Notes: generated by a model from the letters alone, not told the origin. 33,081 bases of DNA from Candidatus Hodarchaeota archaeon (GCA_016840035.1 JAEOTC010000069.1:1-33081); one strand, 5' to 3'; shown: positions 15,157 through 24,850, counted from the first letter of the stretch. A program made the numbers and translations.

Positions 15157-15282
15157 GAATTTACAGTAATGCTGTTCAAACGAGTTGTATTGCGTAAAAA
15201 TGAGAGTTTTCATTAATTTAGAAGATTAAGAACCGTTTGATCTACCACAATCTTTACAAATATAAAACCTATATAATCTTCA

Positions 15283-15798
15283 ATGAAATTGAGTTTACAT
15301 AATGAGATGAATAGTATGGTCGAAATAGATCACGGATTCAATACAGATATGAAATTTGCGATTGCAGGTACATTTACTGGCGGATTATCCAGTAAAGGAT
15401 TTCGAATCATGAAAGCAGGACTAGAAGATTCTTGGTACTGTATAGAAACAGTATATCCTGTTGTAAAGGACAAGGACGAAGTAGAAGGAGAACCAACGTT
15501 CCCCTCACTGAAATCACTACCAGAACCAGTTGACGTCGTTATCGTAGTTCATAAAAAAGAACGCACTACAGAAGTTGTTGCAGAAGCTGCAAACTTAGAG
15601 CCAAAACCTGCAATTTGGTTCATGCCAGGTACAATTTCAAAAGACAGCATCGCTATTTGTGAAGAAAATGGAATGAAATATGGATCCTCTTGTATGATGG
15701 GGCATAGAGCTATTCCAGGTTTAAAACGACTCTTCAATATTCATTTCATCCATTCTAAACTTGGCGGAATGAATCGTATTCCTAAACAATGCGAATAA
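15283..15798 (+). CDS. CoA-binding domain protein (YccU/COG1832-like)
   Basis: The 171 residues form a Rossmann CoA-binding domain as in the succinyl-CoA synthetase alpha N-terminus. Key segments are FPSLKSLPEPVDVVIVV (strand and turn), AIWFMPGTISKDSIAICEENG and YGSSCMMGHRAIPG. The N-terminal part (MKFAIAGTFTGGLSSKGFRI) departs from the usual GASxxPxRxS turn. In-frame ATGs at 15307 and 15316 are alternative starts, and a TATA-like AATATAAAA near 15257 would suit a leaderless message. The flavodoxin gene follows after 22 nt. Confidence 0.82.
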   Translation: MKLSLHNEMNSMVEIDHGFNTDMKFAIAGTFTGGLSSKGFRIMKAGLEDSWYCIETVYPVVKDKDEVEGEPTFPSLKSLPEPVDVVIVVHKKERTTEVVAEAANLEPKPAIWFMPGTISKDSIAICEENGMKYGSSCMMGHRAIPGLKRLFNIHFIHSKLGGMNRIPKQCE

Positions 15799-15820
15799 GT
15801 AACTTTCAGGAGAATTAAGT

Positions 15821-16258
15821 TTGAAATTACTCCTGGTCTTTTCATCTGAATCTGGAAATACCAAAAAAGTTACCGAAATGCTTCAGTTGGAGCTTGAAAA
15901 ATTATATTATACAATAACTGTAAAGAATGCTCTCACTGTTAAAGCAGTCAACTTAGAAGAGGCTGATTTAATTCTCATCGGAACCCCAGTCCATGGTTAT
16001 ATCCTGTTTGGTCATAAACCAGTAGAAGCGATCACAGATATGGTAAAGAATGCATTACCAGTCGATCTAAAGCAAAAACCTGTGATAGGATTTGCAACTT
16101 ATCTGTTTTTTCCTGCTGGAGCATTAAAACGTATAAAAAATTCAATTGAAAGACGCAACGGAAGCTATGTGGCTTCTTTTGCTAATAGACGTTTTAAAAA
16201 ACAAGTGCTTGTGACTAATATCGTGGATTATATTACAAAGAATTATCCCATAGAATAA
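15821..16258 (+). CDS. Flavodoxin-like protein
   Basis: The 145-residue cytosolic protein starts at TTG 15821, eight nt after AGGAG, and begins with KLLLVFSSESGNTKKV; SSESGNT is the FMN phosphate loop (8-14). DLILIGTPVHGYI (50-62) is the second flavin-contacting loop. It should bind FMN and carry electrons or reduce quinones. Cotranscription with the CoA-binding gene is likely. Confidence 0.85.
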   Translation: MKLLLVFSSESGNTKKVTEMLQLELEKLYYTITVKNALTVKAVNLEEADLILIGTPVHGYILFGHKPVEAITDMVKNALPVDLKQKPVIGFATYLFFPAGALKRIKNSIERRNGSYVASFANRRFKKQVLVTNIVDYITKNYPIE

Positions 16259-16384
16259 TTTTCTCCCAAAGATAATCTTCTAGGATTTTCTATCTTTCTA
16301 GAATGGGAATTCACCCACTATCTAATCTTCTGAATCATATGACTTGATTTAGGAGAGGGTGTCCTTTTTGGATAGCTGGGTACG

Positions 16385-16390
16385 TTATAA
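16385..16390 (+). promoter_or_regulatory. TATA box of the longin-like gene
   Basis: TTATAA within CGTTATAAAC. Initiation near 16412 would put the hairpin at 16422-16462 at the 5' end of the message. Confidence 0.45.
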
Positions 16391-16421
16391 ACTAGTCCAG
16401 ATTGAAGGTACTTGAGAGTAA

Positions 16422-16462
16422 CCAACCCTAACTACATGAGTTAATTTCTCATTACTGGTTGG
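16422..16462 (+). promoter_or_regulatory. 5' leader hairpin that includes part of the ribosome binding site
   Basis: CCAACC (16422-16427) can pair with GGTTGG (16457-16462), enclosing a second stem ATGAG (16436-16440) with CTCAT (16448-16452). The 3' strand runs into GGAGG (16461-16465), so folding would hide the Shine-Dalgarno site. A minimal ORF ATG-AGT-TAA (16436-16444) sits in the inner stem. It could be a translational switch or thermometer. Confidence 0.4.
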
Positions 16463-16474
16463 AGGCGACAACCC

Positions 16475-16906
16475 ATCCCTGCGAAAAAGAAATCGAAGAA
16501 GCTACCGATTCGTGATATTTATCTAATTCATGAATCAGGCTTATGTTTGGTATCAACTCATTATTACAAGGGAGAATCAGAGCCAAATATGATCAGTGGA
16601 TTTCTAATCGCAATGGCAAACTTTGCAGAGAGAATCATGGGGGAGGCAATCCAAGAAATCAAGCTTGATCAACATTTAATCATATACAAAATCATTCGAC
16701 CAATTCTTGTAGCTATTGTCACAAGTCCCCAAGGAGCATCTAAACGAAAAATGAATTTATTAATGAAGGTAATTCTAACTCAGTTTTTCGAAGAGTATGC
16801 AGGATATCTCCAAGAAGGGTTAATTGAGCCTACTATGTTCTCAGATTTTAAGAAAGCCCTTGACAATATGATGAAAGTATATTTTACCATGAAACAGATA
16901 AAATAA
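16475..16906 (+). CDS. Longin-like domain protein, no canonical start codon
   Basis: The frame is open from a stop at 16442 but contains no ATG, GTG or TTG until the TTG at 16547, which would cut off the first strand of the domain. GGAGG (16461-16465) lies nine nt before ATC-CCT-GCG at 16475, so either AUC is used or the base is an error for ATG. From there the 143 residues read PAKKKSKKLPIRDIYLIHES (basic tail and first strand), a second strand at GLCLVSTHYY, helix MISGFLIAMANFAERIMG, three strands, and a C-terminal helix pair. This beta-beta-alpha-beta3-alpha order with ISGFL recalls the longin/roadblock-type small proteins common in Asgard genomes, which often partner small GTPases. No GTPase adjoins it here. 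Confidence 0.65.
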   Translation: MPAKKKSKKLPIRDIYLIHESGLCLVSTHYYKGESEPNMISGFLIAMANFAERIMGEAIQEIKLDQHLIIYKIIRPILVAIVTSPQGASKRKMNLLMKVILTQFFEEYAGYLQEGLIEPTMFSDFKKALDNMMKVYFTMKQIK

Positions 16907-17004
16907 AACCTTCAATTCACCCTAGACTATTAATTAAATGGATAATAATTAGTATAATTCCAACAGTAAATTCCCCTTTCCTAACCAGCAGTTTAACTCG
17001 ATTA

Positions 17005-20000
17005 TTATTCTCCATTTTTTCTAAATCGACTAGCTCCCTTCAGCCATATGTCTTTTGAAAAAGCCATTATTTGCTTTCGAAAGTAAATTGCCAGAGCAAG
17101 GAGAACAACGCTGGAAATCCCGATAAATCCAACATGTAGTATCGGTATGCTGGAGTCCAAAGGAGCGGGATCTGATCCGTCTTTCCAGCCATCATTGTCG
17201 GTATCAGCATCTAAAGGATCAGTGCCAATAGATAATTCTTCTGAATCGGTTAATCCATCATCATCTGTGTCAGATTTCAAAGGATCAGTAAAATAGGTGT
17301 AAATTTCTTCGTAATCATCTAATTCATCATAATCTGTATCTTTTTGAGCAGGGTTGGTTCCAAATTCATATTCAATCGAATCATTTATTCCATCATTGTC
17401 TGAATCATAATCATGAAGACCCGAAAACCCATCTTTGTCTGGATCCCCAGCTGGATCTTCTCCCCAAAATTGGAAGTAGTCGTGTTCAACACCATCAGTT
17501 AATCCATCATCATCTGTATCGATCTCATAGTATAAAGTTTCGTAAACAATAGTTTCTTCATAATCCGATAAACCATCTTCATCAAAATCATAATCCCATC
17601 CATCTAATATTCCATCATTGTTTTCATCCGAGTTTAGGGGTTGGGTTAGATAATAATTAATTTCCACGCCGTCATATATTCCATCATTGTCTGAATCTGG
17701 ATCAATGGGATCAGTAGAGTAGAAAAAGATCTCCTCAGAATCAATAAGCCCATCATTATCGGTATCATTATAAAATGGATTTGTATCATAAAGATTTATT
17801 TCTTCTCCATCGAGGAGGAGATCATAGTCAGAATCGTTATTCAACGGATGTGTATGCAGAACGGATTTTTCAAGCCCATCAGGTAGACCATCATTGTCTG
17901 TATCAGAATTTTTAGGATCTGTTTTGTTAACAGGGAGAGTAGAATTATAGTATTCAATAAATAACTCATATTTATCAGCTAGCTGATCATTATCGGTATC
18001 ATACGACTTTGGATTTGTATGGTAAACATACAATTCCTCAAAATCACTCAATCCGTCTTGGTCAGTATCACTAATGTGAGGATTGGTAGAATTAACTTCT
18101 GAACCATCGGAAAGTCCATCAGAATCTGTGTCATTATTAACAGGATTAGTGATAATAGATGTAAAGTTCACCTCGTAATCATGAGTTGGAAATCTAATGT
18201 AAGTATAATTTGTCACCCCGTACTTTTCGGTACCTTCAATTAAACCATCATCATCGGTATCATTATCAGTTGGATCTGTTATATATCCCCCACGAAGGGC
18301 AGCGATACTAGTATAATAAGTAGCACGAGTAACTTGAATCTGTAAGGGGGGTCCTTCAGCATTTCCAATTGTCACTACACCTGTCCGATCCCGTGCCTCA
18401 TAAGTCCGCTTGGAGTACCAATTCCAACTATAAACCTCTTCAAAATCGCTAATTCCATCATTATCAGTATCGGGGTGCATAGGGTTAGTTATTACTGATA
18501 AATTATTATTCATAACTGTAACATCGATTCCACTAACCTCTAAACCGTCTATCAACCCATCTCCGTCGGTGTCAATATTTGTGGGATCTGTATACACAAC
18601 ACCTGCATAATATGGAATTCCATTCACTTCTACTCCATCCAATAAACCGTCTGAATCAGTATCATTATTTAATGGATCGGTAAAGTATAGTAGTTGTCCT
18701 GGAAGTCCCGTAAATGGATCAATATAATTGAATCCATATCCTCGAACCTCTTCGTAATCACTAATTAGATCAGTATCGGTATCCTGGATTGTTGGATTGG
18801 TTCCTAAAGCTAACTCTTCTCCATCAAGCAATTTATCATTATCTGAATCATTGTCCTGAATACCCATGATTCCATCAAAATCAAAATCTTCGAGTGGAGA
18901 GAATGGGCCATATGCTTCGAAATAAAATGGTTCATCTCCGTCAAATATCTGGTCATCATCACTATCAGGATCAGTTGGAAAACTATTCCAGAAAATTATC
19001 TCTTCATGATCTGGAAGGCCATCGTTATCACTATCAGGACTAAGGGGATTTGGGTAAACCGTTTTTGAATTTCCATGCCACAAAATAGTTTGGCCCATTA
19101 CTTCTTCAAAATCAGTTAATAAATCTGAATCTGTATCACTCAACGTAGGGTCAGTTCTATGAAGTAAAACTTCGCTTCCATCTTTTAATCCTTCCCCATC
19201 TGTATCTGGATCTGTAACATTCACCAGTCTACCACCATACACCCCGGAAACGGATAAACTTTCTTCAGTTCCATCTAATAATGCATCATTATCTGAATCA
19301 TTATCCATAATTCCTGTAAGTCCATCTCCATCAAAATCGCTTGAAGGAGTGAACGGAGAAGTTAATACTGATTGGAAGTATCCAACTTCTGGTCCATCTA
19401 TTAACCCATCTCCATCACTATCCATTTTGAGAGGATCACTTAACCAAGTTAATACTTCATTCCCATCTGTTAACCCATCATCATCAGTATCTGAATCAAG
19501 AGGGGAAGTTCCATGTTGATATTCCTCTACGTTAGATAGAAGATCAGTATCATTATCAGTGGAGTTATCACTCGGATCGAAGGGATTAAAACCGTACTTA
19601 TCTTCCCACATATTTGGCATTCCATCGTGATCACTATCAGCCCATTTATCATCACTGGGGTCTGTTAAATCGAAAGTATAGGTTACATTGTTGGCTTCTA
19701 CCTCTGCACCATCTCCAACTCCGCCTTCATCAGAATCAAAGTCCATTATTCCGGTCTCACTATCAACGTCATAATTACTTGTTGGGCCAAAACCTGGATC
19801 AATTACTGTAAAGTTGGTTATTTCATAGGCATCCAACAGTCGATCCGCATCACTATCATTTTTAAGCGGTTTACTGTGCCAATAAAGAATTTCTAACCCA
19901 TCTGAAATTGTGTCCTCATCTGTATCCGCAATAGTAGGATCAGTTCCGTAAATTAGATATTCACTATCTAAAAGACCATCGCTATCAGAATCATTTACAT

Positions 20001-22344
20001 CTGGTTTCGTTTGACGTAAATCTGTACCAGTAATTACCTCTTCGTAATCACTAAGGCCATCATTATCAGTATCTTTCTGACGAGGATTACTATAAACGGT
20101 TAATGGAGTTTCTTGCCAGGTAATTTCTGTTCCTACTGACATTTCATCAAAATCTGAAAGACCATCACCATCAGAATCTGTTTTATGGGGATTGGAGGTA
20201 AGCACAAAATCTTGGTACGTCCCAGTAGAGTGATCATACAAATTCACAGCAGTACCAAGAATCTCTTCACCATCTGAAAGTCCATCACCGTCAGAATCCA
20301 TTTGATTCCAAATAATCGAATAAACCCTGGCCTCTTCAAAATCATTTATACCATCATTATCAGTATCGGGCATACTAGGATCGGAATTCATCGTTACCTC
20401 TTCTAAGTCATGTAAAAAGTCACCATCACTATCATAATTCATAGGATCACTATGAACTGAACGGATTATTCCATCAACGATGATTTCCAATGAGTCATCG
20501 ACTTCCTCCTTATCAGTGAGTCCATCACCATCGGTATCAATTTTTAGTGGATTAGAAGTGTAGAAATAGGGATTTATTCCCTTAACCTCTTCACCATCTA
20601 ATAAACCATCATTGTCACTATCTGGATCAAGAACATGACGAAGCCCATCAGAATCATAATCACCAAGAGGATCAACAAATTTGCCTTCAAAATAGCTTAC
20701 TTCTTCACCATCGTTCAATCCATCGTTATCAGAATCAGGATCGGTTGGAAAGGTCTCATACTCCCACAGTTCAACTCCATCAGGTAAGGTGTCGTTATCA
20801 CTATCTAATTTCTGGGGATCGGTCCCAATATCAATCTCGAAACTATCAGTCAATCCATCTCCATCCGAATCAATATTCATTTGCTTTCCTTCTGTTGATT
20901 CTGGGCCGATTTGCCAGCTATGTGTCCATTTATTTCGTTTATCCTTAAAGGGCCAAGGAACATCGATCTCGAAACCATACTCAAGAGTTAAAACTAAGAA
21001 ATTACCTTTACTTGTAAAATGAAAAGCTAGTTCCACTTCTGCTCCTCCTCCTACATCAACAACTGGAACATCTACATTCATGGAAACTCCAAAAAACACT
21101 GCTATAATATATTCATCATTACCATCAGCATTTGAAAAGATCTCGAACTCTCCACCTAAATATGGAGTAACTTTAACACGATTAAGCCCTCGTTTCACCT
21201 TTCCCCGTATTTTCTTTGGTAATTTATCCACTGTTTTTTTTGCTGAAGGCCAAATTTTTTCAATAAGGTCGTAAAGACCGATTGTTCTACTCAGCGTTAT
21301 TCTAACGCGTAAAGACCATTCTAACACTTCAATACGGGATACAGGATCGGTGATTATTTTCAGGAGAAAGGTTCCTTCGCCTTCGACAGCAATCTCCACT
21401 CCCGCTAATGCCTCAAGTAAAGTACCAGTTAATCCTGCCTGTTGTGTGGAGAAAGCAATAAAAATATTCCCTGATACAGTATCTTCTGATAAAACTGAGA
21501 GGGAAAAACTCCATTCTAACCCAAAAGCAGCAGAAACACCTCCTTCAGCAGTGCCATACCCCGAATCCTGGACACTCTCTTCGTATTCCCCTCCAACAGT
21601 TAGTGTCTCTCCCTCAAAGGCTCCTAATATTGAGTCAATGATCAAACCTACAGGGCCAGCATATCCAGATGAATCTGGTAGAGATATAGTGGCTGTTTTC
21701 ATTGGATCTACTGGAAACAAGCTTCGAAAAACGAGGTCAGCAAGATTTGTTTGGATGTACTCAAAAGTCTTTGCCAGGATATCTTCTCCAGATTGTCTAT
21801 ACTGAACCTTTGGATTATCCTGAAGCATTGAGCTAATTGAGATCAATGATTCAATGAGTAAGACTTCGATATCCTTCTCCCCCTCAACTGTGAGAACATC
21901 TTTCCTTCCTTTATGTAGTATATCAAGTTGATTTGAATAACAAGACATAACTGCATGTTTTTTCGTTACAGAATTCTCAATAATTTTTGCAAAATCAATC
22001 CAAGAGGTTTCATCTTCACTTATGGAGATCCCACTTTCAGTTCCATGGAAAAAATAGAAATTCATTAGTCCTTGACCCCTTGAATTTATCAATAACTGAT
22101 TTATTGAGTTAATATCGTAAAAAATAATCGAAGAATAATATGGTTGTACAACTCTCCTTAGGTTGGCGACAGCCTGTTGGATAGCTACATCTGTTCCGTC
22201 ATAAAAAACATTAATTTCTAATGGATCATTAGAAGCGCTAATATTCTTAAATATCGCTTCTGTAGCAGGATTAGTCACCATAGTTATTACTATAACTAAA
22301 AATATTAAATTTCTTAAGCAATGAATACTATAAGATGGTCTCAT
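17005..22344 (-). CDS. Giant secreted calcium-binding repeat protein, membrane anchored
   Basis: The 1779-residue protein has a signal peptide (hydrophobic 12-24) and a C-terminal membrane span (about 1730-1750) with a basic cytosolic tail, so almost all of it is outside the cell. Residues 40-145 contain YFFHGTESGI (His100) and AVMSCYS (Cys135), spaced like the His-Gly/Cys dyad of clan CD proteases (caspase, gingipain, CHAT). A beta-rich middle part (about 200-480) follows. From about 490 to 1720 are about 43 thrombospondin type 3-like units DxDxDGLxDxxE, spaced 20-40 residues, each able to bind calcium and to stiffen the chain into a stalk. It is probably a surface or adhesion stalk; the protease idea is tentative. 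Confidence 0.85.
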   Translation of the reverse strand: MRPSYSIHCLRNLIFLVIVITMVTNPATEAIFKNISASNDPLEINVFYDGTDVAIQQAVANLRRVVQPYYSSIIFYDINSINQLLINSRGQGLMNFYFFHGTESGISISEDETSWIDFAKIIENSVTKKHAVMSCYSNQLDILHKGRKDVLTVEGEKDIEVLLIESLISISSMLQDNPKVQYRQSGEDILAKTFEYIQTNLADLVFRSLFPVDPMKTATISLPDSSGYAGPVGLIIDSILGAFEGETLTVGGEYEESVQDSGYGTAEGGVSAAFGLEWSFSLSVLSEDTVSGNIFIAFSTQQAGLTGTLLEALAGVEIAVEGEGTFLLKIITDPVSRIEVLEWSLRVRITLSRTIGLYDLIEKIWPSAKKTVDKLPKKIRGKVKRGLNRVKVTPYLGGEFEIFSNADGNDEYIIAVFFGVSMNVDVPVVDVGGGAEVELAFHFTSKGNFLVLTLEYGFEIDVPWPFKDKRNKWTHSWQIGPESTEGKQMNIDSDGDGLTDSFEIDIGTDPQKLDSDNDTLPDGVELWEYETFPTDPDSDNDGLNDGEEVSYFEGKFVDPLGDYDSDGLRHVLDPDSDNDGLLDGEEVKGINPYFYTSNPLKIDTDGDGLTDKEEVDDSLEIIVDGIIRSVHSDPMNYDSDGDFLHDLEEVTMNSDPSMPDTDNDGINDFEEARVYSIIWNQMDSDGDGLSDGEEILGTAVNLYDHSTGTYQDFVLTSNPHKTDSDGDGLSDFDEMSVGTEITWQETPLTVYSNPRQKDTDNDGLSDYEEVITGTDLRQTKPDVNDSDSDGLLDSEYLIYGTDPTIADTDEDTISDGLEILYWHSKPLKNDSDADRLLDAYEITNFTVIDPGFGPTSNYDVDSETGIMDFDSDEGGVGDGAEVEANNVTYTFDLTDPSDDKWADSDHDGMPNMWEDKYGFNPFDPSDNSTDNDTDLLSNVEEYQHGTSPLDSDTDDDGLTDGNEVLTWLSDPLKMDSDGDGLIDGPEVGYFQSVLTSPFTPSSDFDGDGLTGIMDNDSDNDALLDGTEESLSVSGVYGGRLVNVTDPDTDGEGLKDGSEVLLHRTDPTLSDTDSDLLTDFEEVMGQTILWHGNSKTVYPNPLSPDSDNDGLPDHEEIIFWNSFPTDPDSDDDQIFDGDEPFYFEAYGPFSPLEDFDFDGIMGIQDNDSDNDKLLDGEELALGTNPTIQDTDTDLISDYEEVRGYGFNYIDPFTGLPGQLLYFTDPLNNDTDSDGLLDGVEVNGIPYYAGVVYTDPTNIDTDGDGLIDGLEVSGIDVTVMNNNLSVITNPMHPDTDNDGISDFEEVYSWNWYSKRTYEARDRTGVVTIGNAEGPPLQIQVTRATYYTSIAALRGGYITDPTDNDTDDDGLIEGTEKYGVTNYTYIRFPTHDYEVNFTSIITNPVNNDTDSDGLSDGSEVNSTNPHISDTDQDGLSDFEELYVYHTNPKSYDTDNDQLADKYELFIEYYNSTLPVNKTDPKNSDTDNDGLPDGLEKSVLHTHPLNNDSDYDLLLDGEEINLYDTNPFYNDTDNDGLIDSEEIFFYSTDPIDPDSDNDGIYDGVEINYYLTQPLNSDENNDGILDGWDYDFDEDGLSDYEETIVYETLYYEIDTDDDGLTDGVEHDYFQFWGEDPAGDPDKDGFSGLHDYDSDNDGINDSIEYEFGTNPAQKDTDYDELDDYEEIYTYFTDPLKSDTDDDGLTDSEELSIGTDPLDADTDNDGWKDGSDPAPLDSSIPILHVGFIGISSVVLLALAIYFRKQIMAFSKDIWLKGASRFRKNGE
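17160..20880 (-). repeat. DNA encoding about 43 DxDxDG calcium-binding repeats
   Basis: Imperfect copies of a CCATC-ATTATC-GTATC type unit recur every 60-130 nt. They are coding repeats of the giant protein on the minus strand, not a CRISPR array: spacing varies, the units are degenerate and the frame is continuous. Confidence 0.85.
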
Positions 22345-22590
22345 TCTTGTAAAACTCCTAAAAGTATTAAATTATCATAAACGGATGAGAAGGATAGTTA
22401 CATTGTTGTATTGTAATTTCACTCTAAAAAGGTTTACAGTGTGAATGACTGAAATCATGTATTTTTCTTTGAATAGAATGATTTCTGATTAATATAAACA
22501 AACTCAACAGTTTGCTTTTTCTTTTCTCTAGATAATTCGTTAGTGGATCAATACCTGCGGATGATTGTTTCAATCTAGTTTATTAAGTTG

Positions 22591-22600
22591 TAAAATATAT
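22591..22600 (+). promoter_or_regulatory. TATA box of the 63-residue gene
   Basis: TAAAATATAT lies about 34-43 nt before the ATG at 22634, so initiation near 22620 leaves a short leader with AGGA. The rest of the 22345-22633 gap holds the minus-strand promoter of the giant gene and no recognised gene. Confidence 0.45.
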
Positions 22601-22633
22601 TATACTCGATAACCAATAATTAGGAAGAAAAAT

Positions 22634-22825
22634 ATGCTTGATCCTGAATTTTGGAGTTTACTTGACCAACGTTTAGCTGTCTACGCTCAATATGTTCGAG
22701 AAAATGGAAAAAAAGTGAAAAAATCTCCGAAAAATCAGTTCAAAACAGATAGACAACTATATGAGGATAAATTAGATCATTTTCTCCAATTAATGAATGT
22801 CTATGACAGGCTAAAGAGTCTATAA
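22634..22825 (+). CDS. Small orphan protein, charged and helical
   Basis: The 63-residue product (MLDPEFWSLLDQRLAVYAQY then a Lys-rich middle and YEDKLDHFLQLMNVYDRLKS) looks like two amphipathic helices. A plausible TATA box and AGGA site precede the ATG. It is not recognised. It converges with the MCP-like gene, 40 nt away. Confidence 0.5.
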   Translation: MLDPEFWSLLDQRLAVYAQYVRENGKKVKKSPKNQFKTDRQLYEDKLDHFLQLMNVYDRLKSL

Positions 22826-22865
22826 ACAAAATTCCATCAGTCTAATTCTGGTAACCGATTTAGTT

Positions 22866-24047
22866 CTATTCTTCAAGTTTAAAGACTGAGATTTTCTCAG
22901 CTAGCCCCTCTGCAAGTTCTGCTAGAGCTTTTGAGGTTACGGTGAGTTGATGCATCGAAGTTGATTGTTCCTCTGTTGCTGCTGCAACCTGCTCGCTAGA
23001 TGCACTATATTCTTCAGAATTCGTTGCAAATCTTTGTAGGATTTCTTGGAGCTTAATGACATTCCCACCTATATTTGTAACTAGCTTCTCATTTAGTTTT
23101 GCAATATCTCCGGAATAAGAGGCTGTTTCTTCAGCTAGACGTCTTACATTATCTGCAACCACAGCAAATCCCCTTCCATATTCCCCTGCTCGTGCCGCTT
23201 CAATTGCTGCATTGAGAGCCAAGATATTTGTCTGACTTGCCACGTCGTTTATGACTTTCAAAGTTGTTTCGACATCTCCCAATGTGTCCTCAAAATCATC
23301 AGTCATTTTTTGGATTCCATCAATCGCCTTCACTGACATTTCCGTTTGAACTGTTGCTCCCCTACTGATTTGTTGGATAGTTGCTGCGATCTCTTCACTT
23401 AATGCATTTACTTCTTCTGAAGTTGTAGCTAATCCGTCAGAGTCTTCAGCTAGAGTTTTTACACTATTTTTGAGTGAGGTTACAATAACTACAAGATAAT
23501 CAACAAGCGTTCTATAAGCAGTCTGTAATTCAGCGTATTCTTTTCCATATTGGTGGATCGGAGATAATTGATGATGGAGCTCACCTTTTGCTAGTTTCTG
23601 AGTATCATTTGTTATATCAGTGAGTGGTTGTTTCACAGACCGTATAGTGAAGAGGATTAGAAATAAACTAAAAATTGACCCAAAACTATATATGGGGAGA
23701 GTATAGTACAAACTTCCTCCTAAGGACAGGATCATTAATGTGCAATTAATTGATAGGGCTACTACAATTGCTATATTGAAAGATATCTTGTAATAAACAC
23801 TATTCCCATACAAAATTCTAAAGAGCACAATCATGCCAATATCTGAAGTTAACGAAAGCAATAGGAAAAGATTAATTCCTAAATCAGTTTGGGAAAGCTC
23901 TGAAGGAATGAAATTGACTACTATAAATAGAAATCCCGTTATTCCAGCAGATATAAAGAAAAATCGCAAATAACTAAGGATAAAATTTGGATTATCAAAG
24001 AAAAAGGATAGAATTTTCTCTAGGAAGTGTTTTTGTTGCTTGAACAT
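22866..24047 (-). CDS. Methyl-accepting chemotaxis-like receptor with multi-span sensor
   Basis: The 393-residue protein has four N-terminal membrane spans (about 24-46, 57-77, 88-110, 116-135), a HAMP-like linker (about 135-187) and a four-helix cytoplasmic signalling domain. The hairpin tip holds [20 protein letters not shown] (270-289) and [18 protein letters not shown], the CheA/CheW contact site. There is no extracellular ligand domain, so the spans themselves or energy state may be sensed. No che or archaellum genes are in the window. The cytoplasmic part is shorter than in most receptors and may lack some methylation helices. TATA-like AATATATAC near 24090 precedes it. Confidence 0.9.
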   Translation of the reverse strand: MFKQQKHFLEKILSFFFDNPNFILSYLRFFFISAGITGFLFIVVNFIPSELSQTDLGINLFLLLSLTSDIGMIVLFRILYGNSVYYKISFNIAIVVALSINCTLMILSLGGSLYYTLPIYSFGSIFSLFLILFTIRSVKQPLTDITNDTQKLAKGELHHQLSPIHQYGKEYAELQTAYRTLVDYLVVIVTSLKNSVKTLAEDSDGLATTSEEVNALSEEIAATIQQISRGATVQTEMSVKAIDGIQKMTDDFEDTLGDVETTLKVINDVASQTNILALNAAIEAARAGEYGRGFAVVADNVRRLAEETASYSGDIAKLNEKLVTNIGGNVIKLQEILQRFATNSEEYSASSEQVAAATEEQSTSMHQLTVTSKALAELAEGLAEKISVFKLEE

Positions 24048-24399
24048 AGGAGAGGATCACACCCTTAAAAGAGATTTGATTGTATATATTTGGAACTCCT
24101 CATTTTAACAGCTGTAGAAATTATATTATAGATACTCGTATTATACACACAACATCTGACTTAAATCGAATGAAAGCAACTCTTCCTTTTTCTTCACTCC
24201 CTCATTAACGCAGATGGGTTATTTTTAAACATATGAACGAGCTGAGTTTTTTGAATCCGTTCTAATCGCCGAAATTTTTGCATAGGGGTAAAACGAGGTA
24301 ATCATTTAAAAATACCAATCTCCGACTCCCTGCTAGATGCTATTATAGTCTCAAGATATAGTGAGTAAGTGGGAATTAAGAAAATATGAGTGAATCCTA
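24048..24399. other. Intergenic region between the MCP and VOC genes
   Basis: This 352-nt divergent gap holds the MCP promoter at its left end and AT-rich sequence before the VOC gene at its right. No gene, RNA or clear repeat was recognised. Confidence 0.5.
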
Positions 24400-24828
24400 A
24401 TGATAAAAATAAAACCTTACCTGCAAGTTACCAATGGGAAACGAGCTATTGAACAATACAAAGAGATCTTTAACGCTGAGCTCATCGAACATCAAGCATT
24501 TTCGAAAGAAATTGGAAAAGAATTTGGTTTACCCGAAGATTTTGACTATGAAGATTCCACAATGCACGCTGAATTAAAGATTGGCGACTCAAGCCTTTAT
24601 TTGTCCGATAATACTAATCTTCAACAAGAACTATCTAACAATGTTGAAATTGTTTTAGATCTGGATTCTAAAGAAAAAATCGATACGATTTATTCGAAAG
24701 TTCAGGAACTAAACTTGAAAATCAAAATGGAATTGCAAAAGACTTTTTGGGGGGCTTTTTATGCTCGTTTTGAAGATGAGTTTGGAATCGGATGGCAATT
24801 AAATTTTACTGACACCCAAGAAAAATAA
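24400..24828 (+). CDS. VOC/glyoxalase-superfamily protein (PhnB-like)
   Basis: The 142 residues read as a vicinal-oxygen-chelate fold: IKPYLQVTNGKRAIEQYKEI is the usual first strand and helix of PhnB-type proteins, MHAELKIGDSSLYLSDN the second module, and FWGAFYARFEDEFGIGWQLN the closing segment. Members include isomerases, dioxygenases and methyl-group related proteins; the reaction is not predictable. The 53-residue zinc-ribbon gene follows 22 nt later. Confidence 0.85.
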   Translation: MIKIKPYLQVTNGKRAIEQYKEIFNAELIEHQAFSKEIGKEFGLPEDFDYEDSTMHAELKIGDSSLYLSDNTNLQQELSNNVEIVLDLDSKEKIDTIYSKVQELNLKIKMELQKTFWGAFYARFEDEFGIGWQLNFTDTQEK

Positions 24829-24850
24829 ATGAAAATTAGGAGCAGGATAA

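Noticed and set aside
16259..16420. Search for a tRNA or small RNA gene in the gap after the flavodoxin gene
   Set aside because: No cloverleaf or T-loop sequence (GTTCAAATC-like) was found.
16436..16444. Minimal ORF ATG-AGT-TAA in the leader of the longin-like gene
   Set aside because: Too short to support as a gene; noted only as part of the hairpin.
17160..20880. Regular short repeats that look like CRISPR or tandem repeats
   Set aside because: They encode DxDxDG calcium-binding units in one continuous frame with variable spacing.
19614..21805. Several plus-strand frames inside the giant gene
   Set aside because: Antisense shadows of the repeat-coding strand without ribosome sites.
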